This document shows, piece after piece, positions 47,567 to 60,916 of a DNA stretch of 64,000 nucleotides. How positions within the stretch are numbered: the stretch's first letter is position 1; each line of letters opens with the position of its first letter. Under the pieces are notes generated by a model, which made no database searches, was not told where the DNA came from, and worked only from the letters and a program-made list of their open reading frames with translations. This DNA comes from Ulota crispa. Its lineage: Eukaryota; Streptophyta; Bryopsida; Orthotrichales; Orthotrichaceae. Location: the NCBI GenBank assembly GCA_963920765.1, contig OY987249.1, positions 2,947,230 through 3,011,229 of the forward strand, read 5' to 3'. Both the position numbers and the translations under genes were made by a program.

Positions 47567-49410
47567 ATGGAGGAGCGTGTTGTGGCGGATGAGTACTTTT
47601 AGACCCTCGTCACCCTTGTGAAGGAGACATCTCACATTCTCTGGATGTCAATGACTAAAATCAGGTGATTTTTTGAGATCACCCAAACTGATGCAGTGGG
47701 CAATAGCCATGACGTTTTGGTTCCTTCTATATGCTGACACCCAAATTCTTGGCTTCTAGTTTATTTTCTTATATGTACTGTTATCTTAGGTGAAGAGTGG
47801 GTGTTGTAGTTGACAACATGGGGAATTTCAGAGGTAGAAGATGAACCCACTCAATAGCAGTCTTCGATAGTCTGAGCCACGCTGTTGAGTTGCCTATTTT
47901 TGAACACTGCCAACAATTTTTGTTAACCCTTCCTCTGAGAGGATAGGCTTCATATCGACAGCGTTTTATAGGCAGGATGGAGTAATGGCCTGGTGTTGTA
48001 GTCATGCTTCCAAGCCCGGAGTTGATGGCGGACTCCAGTTTCAAAGTTCAGCAGGTTTGTTATAATTGCTCGACCCCTGGGTTTCCACAAGACTTGCTGG
48101 ACAAATTTGGAGCAAGGGTTTGCGTATAATTTGTTACTCCATCCAAGTTTGTACATCAAAAGAATTGATCGTAGCCTATACCAGGCAATGGAGGTCTGTA
48201 ATTTTAGTTGCTTTAGAACAACGAATCAGGCTGTACTCTTCTCGTATCGGCGAAGGGGTCGCCAGAATTTGGTCTCATGTCTGGGTAGTGAATACAGGTT
48301 TGTCAGAGAAACTCTGTGCCTAGGCTACAGCGATGTACTTCATTGGAACATTCAATACTGAGTAAATAAGTCCATTTATCATGTAACTTTTAGCTTATCA
48401 ATTTGCATGAAATATGAATCTTCATGGAAAGGTAAGTGTCCTGTTTCATTAATGTTTAGGTAGAGGATACCCAAAGCATTAGTGAGCTTGTTTCGTCTCC
48501 TGTATTTACCCTTGGTACAACAGCATCTCATCTTTTCATGCTCTTGATTGGACTTATTATTAGCATGCTTAACATGGGTTCAGACTTCAGAGTGCTGTAA
48601 GCATGAATTGCGTAACGGTGTGTTTGCATTTAGTTTTAGTGCTGATGTTAAGAAAATGAATTTAGTTCAATAGCGTACCTAGATGCTCACCAAACTACGG
48701 GCCTACAACCATGGATTTTCCATGGAATTGCAATCATCTTTTAGGAGTTATTTTGGCAATGCAATCAACACCAAAATTCAATATTACAATTTTAGTAGTA
48801 GAAGGTATGTGCATAGTACATGTATGAAAAATGTTCATAAATTTAGGTGAAAATTTGAAATTATTGTAAATTTTTGAAGCAAATGCTAAAGATATTCATA
48901 TTAATTATAAAGTGTATTCAATTATGCCAATTTTTTTTATCGTGGATGTGAATCATGATGAAGATCATTGTGATGGAATTTTTCTTCCCATGTTGGTAAA
49001 ATTAGAAAAAGTAACTATTCCATGGGAATAGGTACTCAACTTGTGACAGCAATGAAAATTTCAAAACCTAAATTTTTTCAAAATCTTAAAGTATAAGGAG
49101 AAACTAGATTTTTGGTAAACTTTCTAATGTTAGTTATGCTCAAACTAAAAACACATGATTTTAATAACTCATATTGAGTTTTGGTAAAAAGATCCTCAAA
49201 ATTCAAAATACACTACATGGTGGTGCATCTTTATTACTCAATTGGCAAGTGGGACCCTTTTGTGAACATTTTGCTTGCAAAAGCTATCTATCTACATGCT
49301 CTAAGTTGCATTCTTCATATCCCAACAAAATCTTGGATGAAAAATAGTGATATTCCACTATTAAAGCACTATTCAATCATCCAAAAGCCACAAAATGGCT
49401 GCTGCAACGT
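47567..49410. other. Spacer without a supported gene
   Basis: GC-richer to about 48360 with unassigned open frames, then AT-rich. No domain, splice structure or clear element was recognised. Confidence 0.4.
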
Positions 49411-49418
49411 TGAAGGGT

Positions 49419-49520
49419 CACCTCTTTAATATCACATTCTTCTTTTTTAATATCACATTCTCACCTCTTTAATATCACAATTTTACCTCTTTAATATCAC
49501 ATTCTCCCTCTTTATTATCA
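49419..49520. repeat. Tandem repeat, unit near ACCTCTTTAATATCACATTCT
   Basis: Four to five imperfect copies of a unit of roughly 20-26 bp (core TTTAATATCACA). Confidence 0.75.
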
Positions 49521-50069
49521 CATAACCATTGATTAGCTTGCTAGAAGAGAGTTACAAAATCACTTGATAACTTTTATAAAAATGAGTCATAACTTTATAA
49601 CTTTATCACCCACCTTCGGAGGTGGGTGATAGGTTACCACACATGATAACAAGGTGGATGATAGGTTTTCACACATGATAACTGCAAAAGGTGATAAAAT
49701 TATGGACAAAATCACCAAAAATTATCACGTGAAAAAACAGGGGGTTTGACCCCATAATGACATCATACAATCAAAGCACACATCAAACAATATTATCTAC
49801 AATCATGGCATTCTTTTATTAGTTTTTTTCTTTTGTTATTGAAAATAATTTCCCCCGGTTTTATTTATTTGTCATTTTATGAACCAGAATTATACCTGGC
49901 TTCCATTGCTCAATAATATTACCACATGCTCAATCAATCATTATCACTAGAAAGTTTTAGATTCATATGAAAGTGAAGTCAATATTGAGCTTGGTCAGCT
50001 TCAAAAAAAAAGATGCCAAACCCCCAAATTCATTTGCAAGCCTCTCATTCGTTCCCCAGCGCCGAGCCA

Positions 50070-50390
50070 TCATTAGAAAAAATATGGGCCCCAATAAGGC
50101 CCAGAGTTTGGGGTCCTTAGCCATGGGAACCCAGTTTCCAATAAAATTATGCCCAAGTTGATATGATATTGATGGCACATCAGCTTTTTTTGAATTTTTT
50201 ATATTATAAAAATAAAAAAAAGCTTTTTATTTTTTCTAAGACTATTTTTATTTTTTTTCTGAATTTTTGGATTTTTTTAATTAATTTTTTCCAGCCATTA
50301 ACAAGGGCTAGTTCCCCACATTGGGAACCAAAAGAATTGAGGGTTGGAATTGTTTATAAAGGCCTTCTTTAGGCCCCATATTTTTCCTAA
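50070..50390. repeat. MITE with TCATTAG and GGGGCC-type ends
   Basis: The left end TCATTAGAAAAAATATGGGC and right end GCCCCATATTTTTCCTAATGA are inverted repeats. The inner GTTCCCA/TGGGAAC-type words also pair. Confidence 0.65.
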
Positions 50391-50465
50391 TGACCCCAGA
50401 TCCAAAACCGCTCTTCATCGCAATGGAATTTTCCAAGTTTAGGGTTTAGAGAATCACTCTCTCAT

Positions 50466-51181
50466 CCCTTAAAGGACCACTTGTCCCTACACGGGACAAA
50501 TGGGATTTCAGGCATATACTTATGGCTAAACTGCTTTGTGTAATTTTTTGAAACTTTTATGGAAGATGGCAAATTCAAAGATCTATGTGGGCATCTAATT
50601 CTTACATTCCAACTTTTATTGATGAAATTTAAAATGAATTTATTAGAATTTTAGTTTGGTGGGCAGCTCAAAAACTTCTTTAAAAATAGAATTTTTTTAA
50701 AATAAAAATTTGAGGTTAGTTCTTTAAACTTATGTATATGTGGGAAGCTTTGAATCATTCAATTCTAATTGATGAGATAAAAGTTATGCAAAGTTTTAAT
50801 TTGCGTGTACATATAGTTTTGAGATTTTCCGCCCCTACCCGCAAACTAAAACTTCTCTTAACTTTTATCTCATCAATTAGAATTGAATGATTCAAAGCTT
50901 CCCACATATACATAAGTTTAAAGAACTAACCTCAAATTTATATTTTAAAAAATTCTATTTTCAAAGAAGTTTTTGGGCTGCCCGCCGAAGTAAAATTCTC
51001 ATAAATTCATTTTAAACTTCTTCAATAAAGGTCAAAATGAGGTAAAAATTAGATGCCCACACAGATCTTTGAATTCCCCATCTTCCATAAAAGTTTCAAA
51101 AAATTATATACAGCAGTTTAGCCATAAGTACATGCTTGAAATCTTGTTTGTCCCCCGTAGGGACAAGTGGTCCTATAGGGG
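50466..51181. mobile_element. Full foldback relative of the piggyBac-like elements
   Basis: Ends CCCTTAAAGGACCACTTGTCC and GGACAAGTGGTCCTATAGGGG. The arms pair almost throughout, turning near 50820. The first 250 bp are related to the left ends of 36560-37520 and 38032-38966. The flanks TCAT and TTAT could be decayed TTAA. Confidence 0.85.
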
Positions 51182-51189
51182 TTATAGTT

Positions 51190-52140
51190 ACAGCGGTACT
51201 GGAATCTCGCGCTATTAACCCCAAAGTGACATCATTTCCAAAGCTTCTAGGAATTTTCTCTAATTTGAATAAAAAGCCAATATTTTGATAAGTTGTATCA
51301 ATTCTTTTTGAATTGTAACCATATAAAATCAAACTAGACATGTTAGAGATCACATTAGAAAAGAAAATACAAAAATATCTTTCACAAACTGAAAGATTAT
51401 AATATTTGATCATGAGCGTGCTAAAATAGTGAAAGTGATTTGAAGGCTTTCAATCTTCTTTTCACATGTCAAATCTAAAAAGTCAATAACAAAAAAAAAA
51501 AGAGGATAAAGAGCCTAACATGTATAACCCCAATCAATTTATGACTTCTCAAAATATACTTTACAATTTTTTAAATGAATTTCTAACGTGAATTTTTCTC
51601 AAAAATCTAACGTATTTGAGGCTCATTCCCAAGAGCCCTCAACACTACATAAAGTCAAGATTGCAATGAACACCCGTGCACAAAATCTTGAATAGAAAAA
51701 TCATAATTAATCATTTGCAAAATCAAATTGTTGAAACTAAACTAAACTTCAGAAATAACTTTCCAAAAATATAATTTACTAAAAATAATAATTTGGTTAG
51801 GTTTAATCTAAACCTCAAAAATTGGTTGAGGACCGTTTCTGTCCGCAATGATGCCTTTGGGTTAATTACACCCCTCTCATTTTGTAGAAAGGACATGAGC
51901 AGAGATTGAAAAAATAAAAATAAAAAAGAATAAAAAAACTCATTTAATGACAAAATTGTCGAGAAGCATGCATCCACTTTGTCCTCACAGCAAAACCCTA
52001 ATTTCGGACCCCGGGTTCCGGAGCAACTGAAACTGTAAATAACATCAATTTACCAATAATTCAAATAGAACATCTATACTCATCATGTTTTCTCCAAGGT
52101 GATGAATGTTTCACACATAAGCTTCATAGATGGATGATGA
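51190..52140. other. AT-rich spacer, no gene seen
   Basis: Only short AT-rich frames. Confidence 0.4.
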
Positions 52141-52146
52141 ATTTAT

Positions 52147-52551
52147 AATTGGGAATCGCTAAAGCCACACCCCATAATTGGTAATGCCCACACCCTAAGG
52201 TGTGTTGAGCATAAAATGTGAGAACATAATGCTGATTTTTTGATCTGGATTAAAGGATTTGTTTCATTTCTATCATTCTAAGGCTATATTCAAAAAAATT
52301 GGAGGTGCTTGAATTTGAAATTAAAAATGTAGGATTTTTGAATTTCTTAGGAGCAAAAATACATTAAAAATTAATAATGGTGCAATAAAATTTTAATAAA
52401 AAATTATGTTTATTTCAAATAGGTGGTAATGCCATGATTGAATGAATGACGGACCATTTAAATAAAAAATAAAATAGTTTTAAATTCTCAAATTACATGT
52501 TCATAGGGGTGTGGCATTAACGATTTTGGGTGTGGCTTTAGCAATTCCTTT
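52147..52551. repeat. MITE with GGAATCGCTAAAGCCACACCC ends
   Basis: Left end GGAATCGCTAAAGCCACACC and right end GGGTGTGGCTTTAGCAATTCC are inverted repeats, followed inward by a second pair (TAATGCCCACACCC and GGGTGTGGCATTA). Confidence 0.8.
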
Positions 52552-52564
52552 ATGATAGTTTTGA

Positions 52565-52868
52565 TGGATATCCTTTAAGTTTGCCATATTTGTATTAATA
52601 TCCATGCTTTTTCAGAAATTGCACAAAAACCTTGGGATCATAATTTTTAAGCGTTTATGCATGACACTTCTTTCTCCCTAGTGCGCACTTTGCCTTTTTT
52701 CTGGTCTATTGCATTCCTTGCTTAAATATTGGTCATGAGAGAATTTGCGTGCATAACACAACAAAGATCTAAAAATTATGATCCAAGGTTTTTTATGCAA
52801 TTTCTGAAAAAGCAGGGATATCTATACAAATATGGCAAACTCCAGGGGTATCCATAAAATAGTCCCTT
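52565..52868. repeat. Diverged foldback MITE of the 55022/59070 family
   Basis: It keeps GCTTTTTCAGAAATT and its mirror AATTTCTGAAAAAGCAGGG, with the same overall hairpin. It is older than the two copies inside the O-fucosyltransferase-family gene. A left half of the same family lies at about 53460-53530. Confidence 0.75.
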
Positions 52869-52869
52869 T

Positions 52870-54690
52870 ATAATACATCGTCTAAACTTAAGCTCACTCA
52901 TAGATAGCACTTTACAACATGTAGATATTACTTTACGACATGTAGATAGTTCTTTATAGCTAAATTTCTGTTACACAAAAATACTGTTTGTAACAAACTC
53001 ATACATCACATCCACACACTTCTCAATAACATTTCCAACAATATTTAGATCACATGTAGGTACTATTTCACAATAAATTTGACCCTTTTCTTTATATATC
53101 TTAGCCCCTAAATGTCCAAGGCACCACCTTATGGTGTTGACAATATTGAACTTCTATAAAACCTAACTAAGTTGCTATTTTTAGTAGTTTTTGTTTTGTG
53201 AAGTCTAGTTTTAGCATCAAAAATTTGATTTTGTAAATGATTGATTATGATTTTTTTGTTCAAGATTTTGTGCAAGGGTGTCCATTGCAATCTTGACTTT
53301 TTTAGTATTGAGAGCTTTTGGAAATGAGCCTCAAATACACTAGACCTTGGTGAAAAACTTATACTAGAAATTCATTTAAAAAAATTGTAAAGGGGATTTT
53401 GAAAAGTCATAAATTGATTGGAGTTATGTACATTATGTCCTTCAACCCCATATTTTTTGGGAAAAATTTCATAGATACCCTTGAAGTTTGCAATAATTTC
53501 ATAAATACCCAAACTTCTTCAAAAATTTCACAATCACATAAGTTATTAGCAATTAAATCCTTGAAAAAACAAATACCAACTTTGCAAAACCTTACCACTT
53601 TTTGGCTTGCATGGAATTTTGCCCAATAGCAAACTTCCATATTGGCTTTGGAATTATAAAACCCCAAATTTACAAACAAGTTTACACTACAAACTTGTTT
53701 GTCATTTTAATTTTACAATTTTAAGCCAACATGAAAGTTTGCTCACAATAAGCTTTTTATAAATTATCTTACATGCATCGCCATCAAATGAATCTATATT
53801 TGGGTTATTAATTTGGCAAGCAATAGGTAAGTTCAGCAAATTCAACTCAACTACTCAAACACACATTCAAATTTTAACCTTGTCAATATTTGACAAAGTA
53901 GTTGTCAAAGTTGCCAATAAGGCCAAGTAAACAAAAGAATCAAATTTTTAAAACTATTATGCATTTGTTAGCAATGAGATTATACGAGGCATTTCAAACC
54001 AAGATCAGGTTGCAATGAGAAGTATAAAAGGTAGCGTCTGCACACTTGTCCTCTCTTTTTGGTTCACGTACTGTTCAAGGTGGTGCCTGAGATTTTGAAA
54101 TTGGTTTGTCACGGACACGAATAGCAAGAAAGAAATGCAGTGCCCTGTTTTACAGCCCCTAAGCGCCCAGTCCAAATTCATGTTATGTTGGACCTCATTG
54201 CAAACAATTTGGCACCGCAAGTTCAAAAACAACATTTGGAAGAAAGAGTTAGTTGTTAATATTGCACAAGGCTTAGGGTCTGCAGCTGTAAGAAAAATTT
54301 GTTAAGTTTTCATTGCATGGATCAAAAGATTATAACGGTCATGGGACACTCAGGCATAAACCCCAAGAGTAAGTCGCAGTGTGCTTTCATTGAGAGATCA
54401 CTACATAGAGCTCATTGAAGAGATCACTTTGGGAACAAGAGCTAAACGCTCTTAGAGATCAAATTGTCATCACTCTGAGCAAGTTTTTCAAAGCCCGAGG
54501 TTGTAGATCTCTGTTGGAGGGACAGTAGACAACCCCATATACAGTCAACGATGAGTGGCCACAGACACTTAGCCGAGCCATGCCTACACTCAAGTTGCTA
54601 ATTGAAGGCCGACGAAGTGTATAAATAGATGAGTTGCAATTGGTAATAGAGGTCGATGTTGGAAATCAGGTTTGTGACGGTTTTAGTGTG
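52870..54690. other. Spacer with an isolated piggyBac-like terminus
   Basis: A terminus TTAG then CCCCTAAATGTCCAAGGCACC lies at about 53101-53125, matching the 70-bp element at 30639. The part near 54690 should hold the 3' UTR of the O-fucosyltransferase-family gene. No other gene is seen. Confidence 0.45.
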
Positions 54691-54697
54691 CAGAAAC

Positions 54698-57600
54698 TTA
54701 AAATGTAGTAGTGATGGGTTCTTGACACATGCAATCAGGAGCAGGGTACCTGAAGATAGAATATTTTGGTCTCCGGCGGGCAGGAGCACCCAACCTGTTC
54801 TGATGACCTTCCATAACCTCAGAGGAAAACTCTGGCCAGCCTATGGAGCTGTTTGCAAACAAAGTAGCCAACAGCTTTTTGTCGGCATGTATGGACTTCC
54901 GAGGGCCATAGAACGTCCGCTGCCCGCTCTGCACCATACAAAGTTACCACGAACGTTTTGAACAGTCAAAATCGACAGAGCCCTTAACCCTAAACCCTAG
55001 AATCGCTTTACGAAGTTTTTAGGGAAAATTTCATGGATGCCCCTGAAGCTTGCAATAATTTCATAGATACCCCTGCTTTTTCAGAAATTTCACAAATACC
55101 CTTGGACTAAAATTTTCAAGCATTTTATTTGTTGTGCATGCCACTTTCCTTCTTCCTTGTGCGTACGCGTAACAAGAAAGAAGTAGTGTGCGCACAAAGG
55201 GAGAAGGGAAGTGGCATGCACAACCAAAAAAATGCTTGAAATTTTTTGGTCCAAGGGTATTTGTGAAATTTTCTGAAAAAGCAGGGGTGTCTATGAAAAT
55301 ATTGCAAACTTCAGAGGTATCCATGAAATTTTCCCAAGTTTTTAATACGTTCTATTAAGTGTCAGATCCATATAGCCCTCATGCTGAGTTAATGCTGAGT
55401 TAATATTACTGTAACTCCAATGGCATCAACACTAGCAACTTGGTGGTTTAGGGTAAGGCAACGTTCGCTTGATACGATTTTAACATTTTTAGTACTATTG
55501 GCTCGAACCAACGTTTTACACCTTACTTTCCCACTAATTACGTTTTGGACCTGATAGGGGATGTGTGACACGTAACCCAAACGTAGAAATGCTCTCACCA
55601 AAACGTTGGGAAAGTTGCCAGCGGCGTTGGACATGAAGACGTCACTGTTGAGGAGGACCAGGAAGTCTAAGGCTGCAAGCTTGTGGGCGTAAGGCAAAAA
55701 AGGCCGCAGCTCTTTCTTTGTAGCCAAGGTGTGTTTGCTCTCAAGCATAGGAAATAACTCTCTCAAGGGCTTTATGCGGGCTTGCCCTCCATACAAGTCC
55801 TGCAACCGAGTTACACCACACTCGTCAGCACTTTAGGTTGTAACGCATCTCTGGCAACGAAAATCTGTCAGGCTAATGCACATGCAATTGCATACGCCAA
55901 AGTGCAAACACGGTGTTACAAGCAGAAAAAACGTGAAAAACTGGTTACCTTGCTTGCCATATACACGGGGGTAGTATTTGAGAAGCCTAACCCGGACAGC
56001 AAAAGACCCATCTCATCTGGTGTAAGAGGACAGCTCCCATTCATGCGCAAATTCTCCGGTTTATACTGAGTCTTGCTCACTCCTCTCCTATGAAAAAAGC
56101 CCCAAACTGTCAACGAAAATAATGCGCTCAAATCCTAAACCTCAAACCCTACGGGACCTGCACAAGGCAGCTGAAAACAACGGATTCAAATCACCGTATC
56201 TGCCTGTCAGAATGCATTGGCTCATGATGGGGGTTCCTTGAAACATGCCAGAATATCTTCATTCATGTTTAGATTTTATCCGAAGAACAGATACCTCCAG
56301 ATCTGAGCTCGAAAAGCCGCAAGAGCGCGCTTCTCGGCACGACCTCCTCCATAGTAGCAAGCCGAGTGTGCGATCATGTCCTTCTCAAAACGCACATGAA
56401 GACCAAGGTACCGGCCTCCCGGGTCCAAGTGGACCTTGCCTGCAATCTTTCCTGTCATGCTTAATCAACCATACAAAGGAGCACCAATCCAACATTCTGG
56501 ACGAAACTGTAATACTCCTACAACTCAAGCACTCGTTGGTAACCTGACTAACTTCCAGATCACGTGTCAAAAGAGTGCCCCTCATGACGATTCACATACC
56601 AGGAAGAACCTCCACATCCTGTGCAGACCACCATGGCTGAGGTGCACTTGTTTGACTTGGAGCCACGAGAGGACTCTGCACCATGAAACCTTTGGCTCTG
56701 ACTCGGTCCACCAGCCTCTTCCCCAACTTTTGAATAGCAGGCACAAAACGAAGCCCTTCAAAATTGGCTCTGCATCGCAGTTTCGTGATGTGCTCGGGAA
56801 GGCCTTCAAATGTCAGCTTGTGGTCCCAACCAGAGTATTGAGTCGGTCCATCCAGAACAGCCACACCATATCTGAAAAATGATGCCCAGCCCAAGGTCGA
56901 AGGTTAGTTCAGAGATTGTAGTAAGTCCGTATGTCAGGTTGTGACCGCATCGAGCTTCACTTGACAACGTTAAGAAAATATTACCAATCCATTTCAGAGG
57001 TTACTCACCGTGTCTCTTAGGTCGTTTTCTCTAGCATTTCAAACCATCTTTTTTCAAGAAAAACGCTTTGCAATTCAATAACTCTTAGCCTGTGATTCCC
57101 AGACTGTGCAACTAAGTCCACACACCCCAGCTTTCTCAAAGCTTTCCGCTGGTACCTCACGTACCCCATGAGCCACACCTTTTGTAGCAACTCAATATGA
57201 CAAAACAAAACAACGAAAACTTCCATACGCAATAACATCGGTTGTGCAAGCAGAATCTTTACCTTTCTAACAGAGGTGGCAGCTTCTCGAGATACCAACT
57301 CATGGTACTATGCTTGGCGATAAAGGTCAGACAGTTGGGCCTTTCTAGACATTGTTCCGCGTAAAGGTCAGCAGTGCTCCACGCAAACTCCACTGGTAGC
57401 CGTGGTGTTATTTGTACATCACTCTTGAAGTAGGAAATAAAATGGTCAACATCATATATGTCACCAAATTGGCTGGCAAACACACACACACACATGCACA
57501 CATAATGAATCTAAACAGCAACAACATGAATCTTGTTCAAATTGCAGAAAAACAAACATTTCGTTTGCCTAAAGATGTCCACCAGGTTTAGAGTTTACCT

Positions 57601-59703
57601 CGGGTCTTTCCACACTAAAGATCCCCTAAAGTATGGGACCAGCAGCGTTGCATTCACCAGCTTCGCAACTGCCACAGCGTTACATATCTGTTACAAGCAA
57701 TATATCTGTGCTGAGCAAATGTTACACTAAGTGGAGAAACAGGAGCTAATAATAGCGCTAATGATGATAATGCTATCAATAGAAGTCTTACCAAATAAAT
57801 TGAACATGCTCATTCTACGATAGTGTGTTATCTCAAAGCTGAGAATCTCTTTTTTACGGTTAAGCAATGAATTAGACTCTTTATTCAACACAATTTAGTG
57901 CATTTGCCTCAATAAATTTCACTTCTCTGTGTCACCTCTATTCAGTCAACAATAAAGAGCATGAGGCAAGGGCTAGCATACACAAATATGAATTTGAAAC
58001 AGGCCACCGGAGCATGTCACTTGCAGGTAGCCACTAGCTGGCCCATTTGCTGCAGCCGAACCTTATGCACACATCAAAGAGTTACATTTGATTAGCCTGG
58101 CGCCGATTTCTCTTCCAATCTAGAATCATAGCCCAGTTTTCAAGTCTGCAAAATTCTATCTATAGTGAGGTTGCTAAAATTAATGGCATTGCAGGCAACC
58201 ACATACATTTAGCCCTCTCTAATTGCGCTGCCAAGGGAAGACCAAGTTTCATGATGATATGGAGGCGTGAGAAGATCGCGTGACATTAAAGACGAACATC
58301 GTAAAACCCTCACCTCTTAAACCCTAAACCTCAGAATCATCAACCTCTTTTCCTTCTTATCATCACATTTGTGCCACAACCTGCTATGATGTTAAATGAT
58401 AAGATAGCGCAAACAGAAGGGGAAGGTTAAACTAAAAGTATTTGTTCCCAATAATTCTGATGCTATTACAGAATTGTGCCGATCCGTTAGGAGTAGTTTA
58501 AATAGCTCACCAAGGCTGTGGTTCAAACAAGGCTTCCATCCATTGTCGAGAGGGGAGTCCCACAAGCCGACGGAGTCCACAACATTCTGCTATACCAACC
58601 AATTTCAACACAATTCAAAATTCGCGTCATTGGTCTATACAACACGTCCTAAGCATACTGTACCACAAACTTACAAAAAGCTCAGTTTAAGGGAACTTGA
58701 ACAAAGTCAAATTGAACACGCTGGACTGTGACAATGCCACAATGCCACAATGCCACACACCAAATTTCACTGTTCACTGACCTTCGAGAGCCAAGATCTC
58801 CGGCTGTGTAAGAGACTCATATGTAAACGACGAGGAGCTTTGTATTCCTGCACGGCATGATTGTCAGAACAATAATTTGTGAAGCCAGAATCCTGAAATC
58901 TTTAAGATTCGCGCCCATTTCAAATCATCTTGAACCCTAATAAATTTTGAATACATACAGTGTCCAAGTAATGTTTCTTATAAAACTAGTCATTGTAATA
59001 AAAAAACACGCTCAATATGTCACAGTTAAGAGTATATAGAAAACAGACGGTAACGTATGGTATAATTAAGGGAAAATTTAATGGATACCCCTAAAGTTTG
59101 CAATAATTTCATAGATACCCCTGCTTTTTCAGAAATTTCACAAATACCCTTGGACTATAATTTTTACGCATTATTTGTTGTGCATGCCACTTCCACTCTT
59201 CCTTGTTCGCACGTTGCTTCTTTTTTGTTTCATTACATTCCCTTCTTCAACATTGATCATGAAGGAAGTACAAGCACAACAAATAAATGCGTAAAAATTA
59301 TAGTCCAAGGGTATTTGTGAAATTTCTGAAAAAAGCAGGGGTATCTATGAAATTATTGCAAGCTTCAGAGGTACCCATGAAATTTTCCCTATAATTAATC
59401 CATCAAATGAGAAATGCTTGGGATTTGGAAACTAACAGAGAAGAGATGGTTGCTGAACATGACATTGCTGATACGCACGGGTGTGGCATCCATGCAGTAT
59501 CCAAAAATCGTTGCGGTGCACAATGCCAGCACCCACAGGAACTTGAAGGGAGCGCATATTGGGGTTGCAGAAGAAGCAAGCACTGCAATGTCGCTCTTCT
59601 CCAGCTCCTCCTCCTCGGCTGCTGCTGCTGCTGCTTCCAACGCAACGGACGCCGTCTCCTTGCGGCTCTTCGCCCTCGCTTTTCCCCAGCTGAATCGCCC
59701 CAT
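54698..59703 (-). CDS. O-fucosyltransferase-family protein (GT65/GT106 type), 11 exons
   Basis: Exons: 59703-59437, 58847-58782, 58586-58511, 58049-57982, 57687-57599, 57472-57263, 56871-56600, 56439-56295, 56087-55949, 55799-55599 and 54928-54698. All have GT-AG borders and compatible phases, giving 587 residues. The basic N-terminus (MGRFSWGKARAK), Ala/Glu-rich stretch and single membrane helix (about 52-70) predict a Golgi type II protein. Family blocks in order: NGWKPCLNHS, SGYLQVTCSGGLFQ, AVAVAKLVNATLLVP, DIYDVDHFI, LPEHITKLRCRANFEGLRF, LGLHVRFEKDM (362-371), NGSCPLTPDEMG, LYGG...LRELFP, LAALDFLVLLNSDVF, GNFPNVL and a DCMC-containing tail. It transfers a sugar from a nucleotide sugar to a protein or glycan; plant relatives include rhamnosyltransferases. 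The exon 4/5 junction (ICIC) is the least certain. Two MITEs sit in introns 1 and 10. Confidence 0.9.
55022..55335. mobile_element. Foldback MITE in intron 10, 9-bp duplication
   Basis: Hairpin of 314 bp, ends GGGAAAATTTCATGGATGCC and GGTATCCATGAAATTTTCCC. It is flanked on both sides by AAGTTTTTA (55013-55021 and 55336-55344), a perfect 9-bp duplication as made by Mutator-like transposases. Confidence 0.93.
59070..59389. mobile_element. Foldback MITE in intron 1, 9-bp duplication
   Basis: Hairpin of 320 bp of the same family, ends GGGAAAATTTAATGGATACC and GGTACCCATGAAATTTTCCC. Flanked by TATAATTAA on both sides (59061-59069 and 59390-59398), again a perfect 9-bp duplication. Confidence 0.93.
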
Positions 59704-60916
59704 CGCTCCAGCTCTCCTAATTCATTCAAGTTCCCGATCATCCCCGACCATGCTCAAGAGTCAAGACCCCGGCAATGCAATCTCCGCTTCGTTTGGCGTC
59801 ATCACCGCTGCTGTCACAGCTGCGAGGTTTACGAACGCTCAAATTTGGGATTTCGCCATGGCGGCAAGCTAAATCTGCAACGTCAGCTAAAATTACTTCA
59901 TAAGCGACCCTCGTGACATTGTGGCATCCACTTTGTCTCAGCCTAGCCTTGTACAAGAGAGAGCAGGGCCGTCAGATCTCTACACCGATCCTGCTCCGTC
60001 GATCCGCTTTGGGAACGATCGGGAACGTGATGTGCCCCATCATGTGGAGATTCCCTGGAGCTGTCGGGGGCTCAGGCTCCCTTTACAGTTCTGCCGTTCC
60101 TCCTAAATTGGGAGGTGTTTTTAATTGAATGTCCAATCTTTGTATGAGATGTTAAAAACTATGTTAGTCTTTTTGCATGAATGTTAAAATAATAGCTTTT
60201 CAAATACATTTTTTGATCGTATGACTAGCATAGAAGGATTGTTAACAATCCGTATTGTAATGAAAACTTCATTAAAATTCACACATAAATAAAGCTCATT
60301 GTTATGATTTAAACCAACCAAATATGCATATAATCTCAAACAAAAACAAACTTATTAGTGAAGCTTATGTGCTTTATCAAAATGTAGGTACTAATAATTA
60401 CTATAAGAAAACAGTGTCCAAATTAACTAAATTTGTCCAAAATTGACATAATAATGCCCGAACTAATGTGTCCAAATGAACAAAAAATGACTTAATTAAC
60501 AATGTTTCCTTATAAGTTATTGTGATCAATTTGAGTTCAATTCAGCTACTCTACTTTATACCATATAAACATAAAAAATGTAACACTAATCTATATCTTC
60601 AATTTTTTTTCCATATAAGATACCTTCACAATATAATCCAATGTTCTAAGCTAAAAGTAGAGGTATTAATGTAGAAGCAAGTTGTTGTATACCTTTCACA
60701 ATTTTACCTTTGGGCCTTTGGTTGTGCACTTGTGCAACATAGGCCCTAAAGTCCTCACTTTGAGCAATATCCATGTTTTGTTCAAATTTATTGTTGTAAA
60801 TCCCTTTGCCTTAGTTGCACATGTATTTATCATTTTTATAACAATCCTATGACAAAAGTCTTACAATGAATACCTCAAGGAGCCATTTGTGTGACTATCA
60901 ATTTTTAGGCTAGATT
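59704..60916. other. Upstream region of the O-fucosyltransferase-family gene and AT-rich spacer
   Basis: GC-rich to about 60110 (promoter and 5' UTR expected here), then strongly AT-rich. Forward-strand frames overlapping exon 1 are shadows of it. Confidence 0.5.

Noticed and set aside
59407..59916. 169-aa and 152-aa forward frames over the start of the O-fucosyltransferase-family gene
   Set aside because: They are antisense to exon 1 and driven by its GC-rich Ala/Glu codons.
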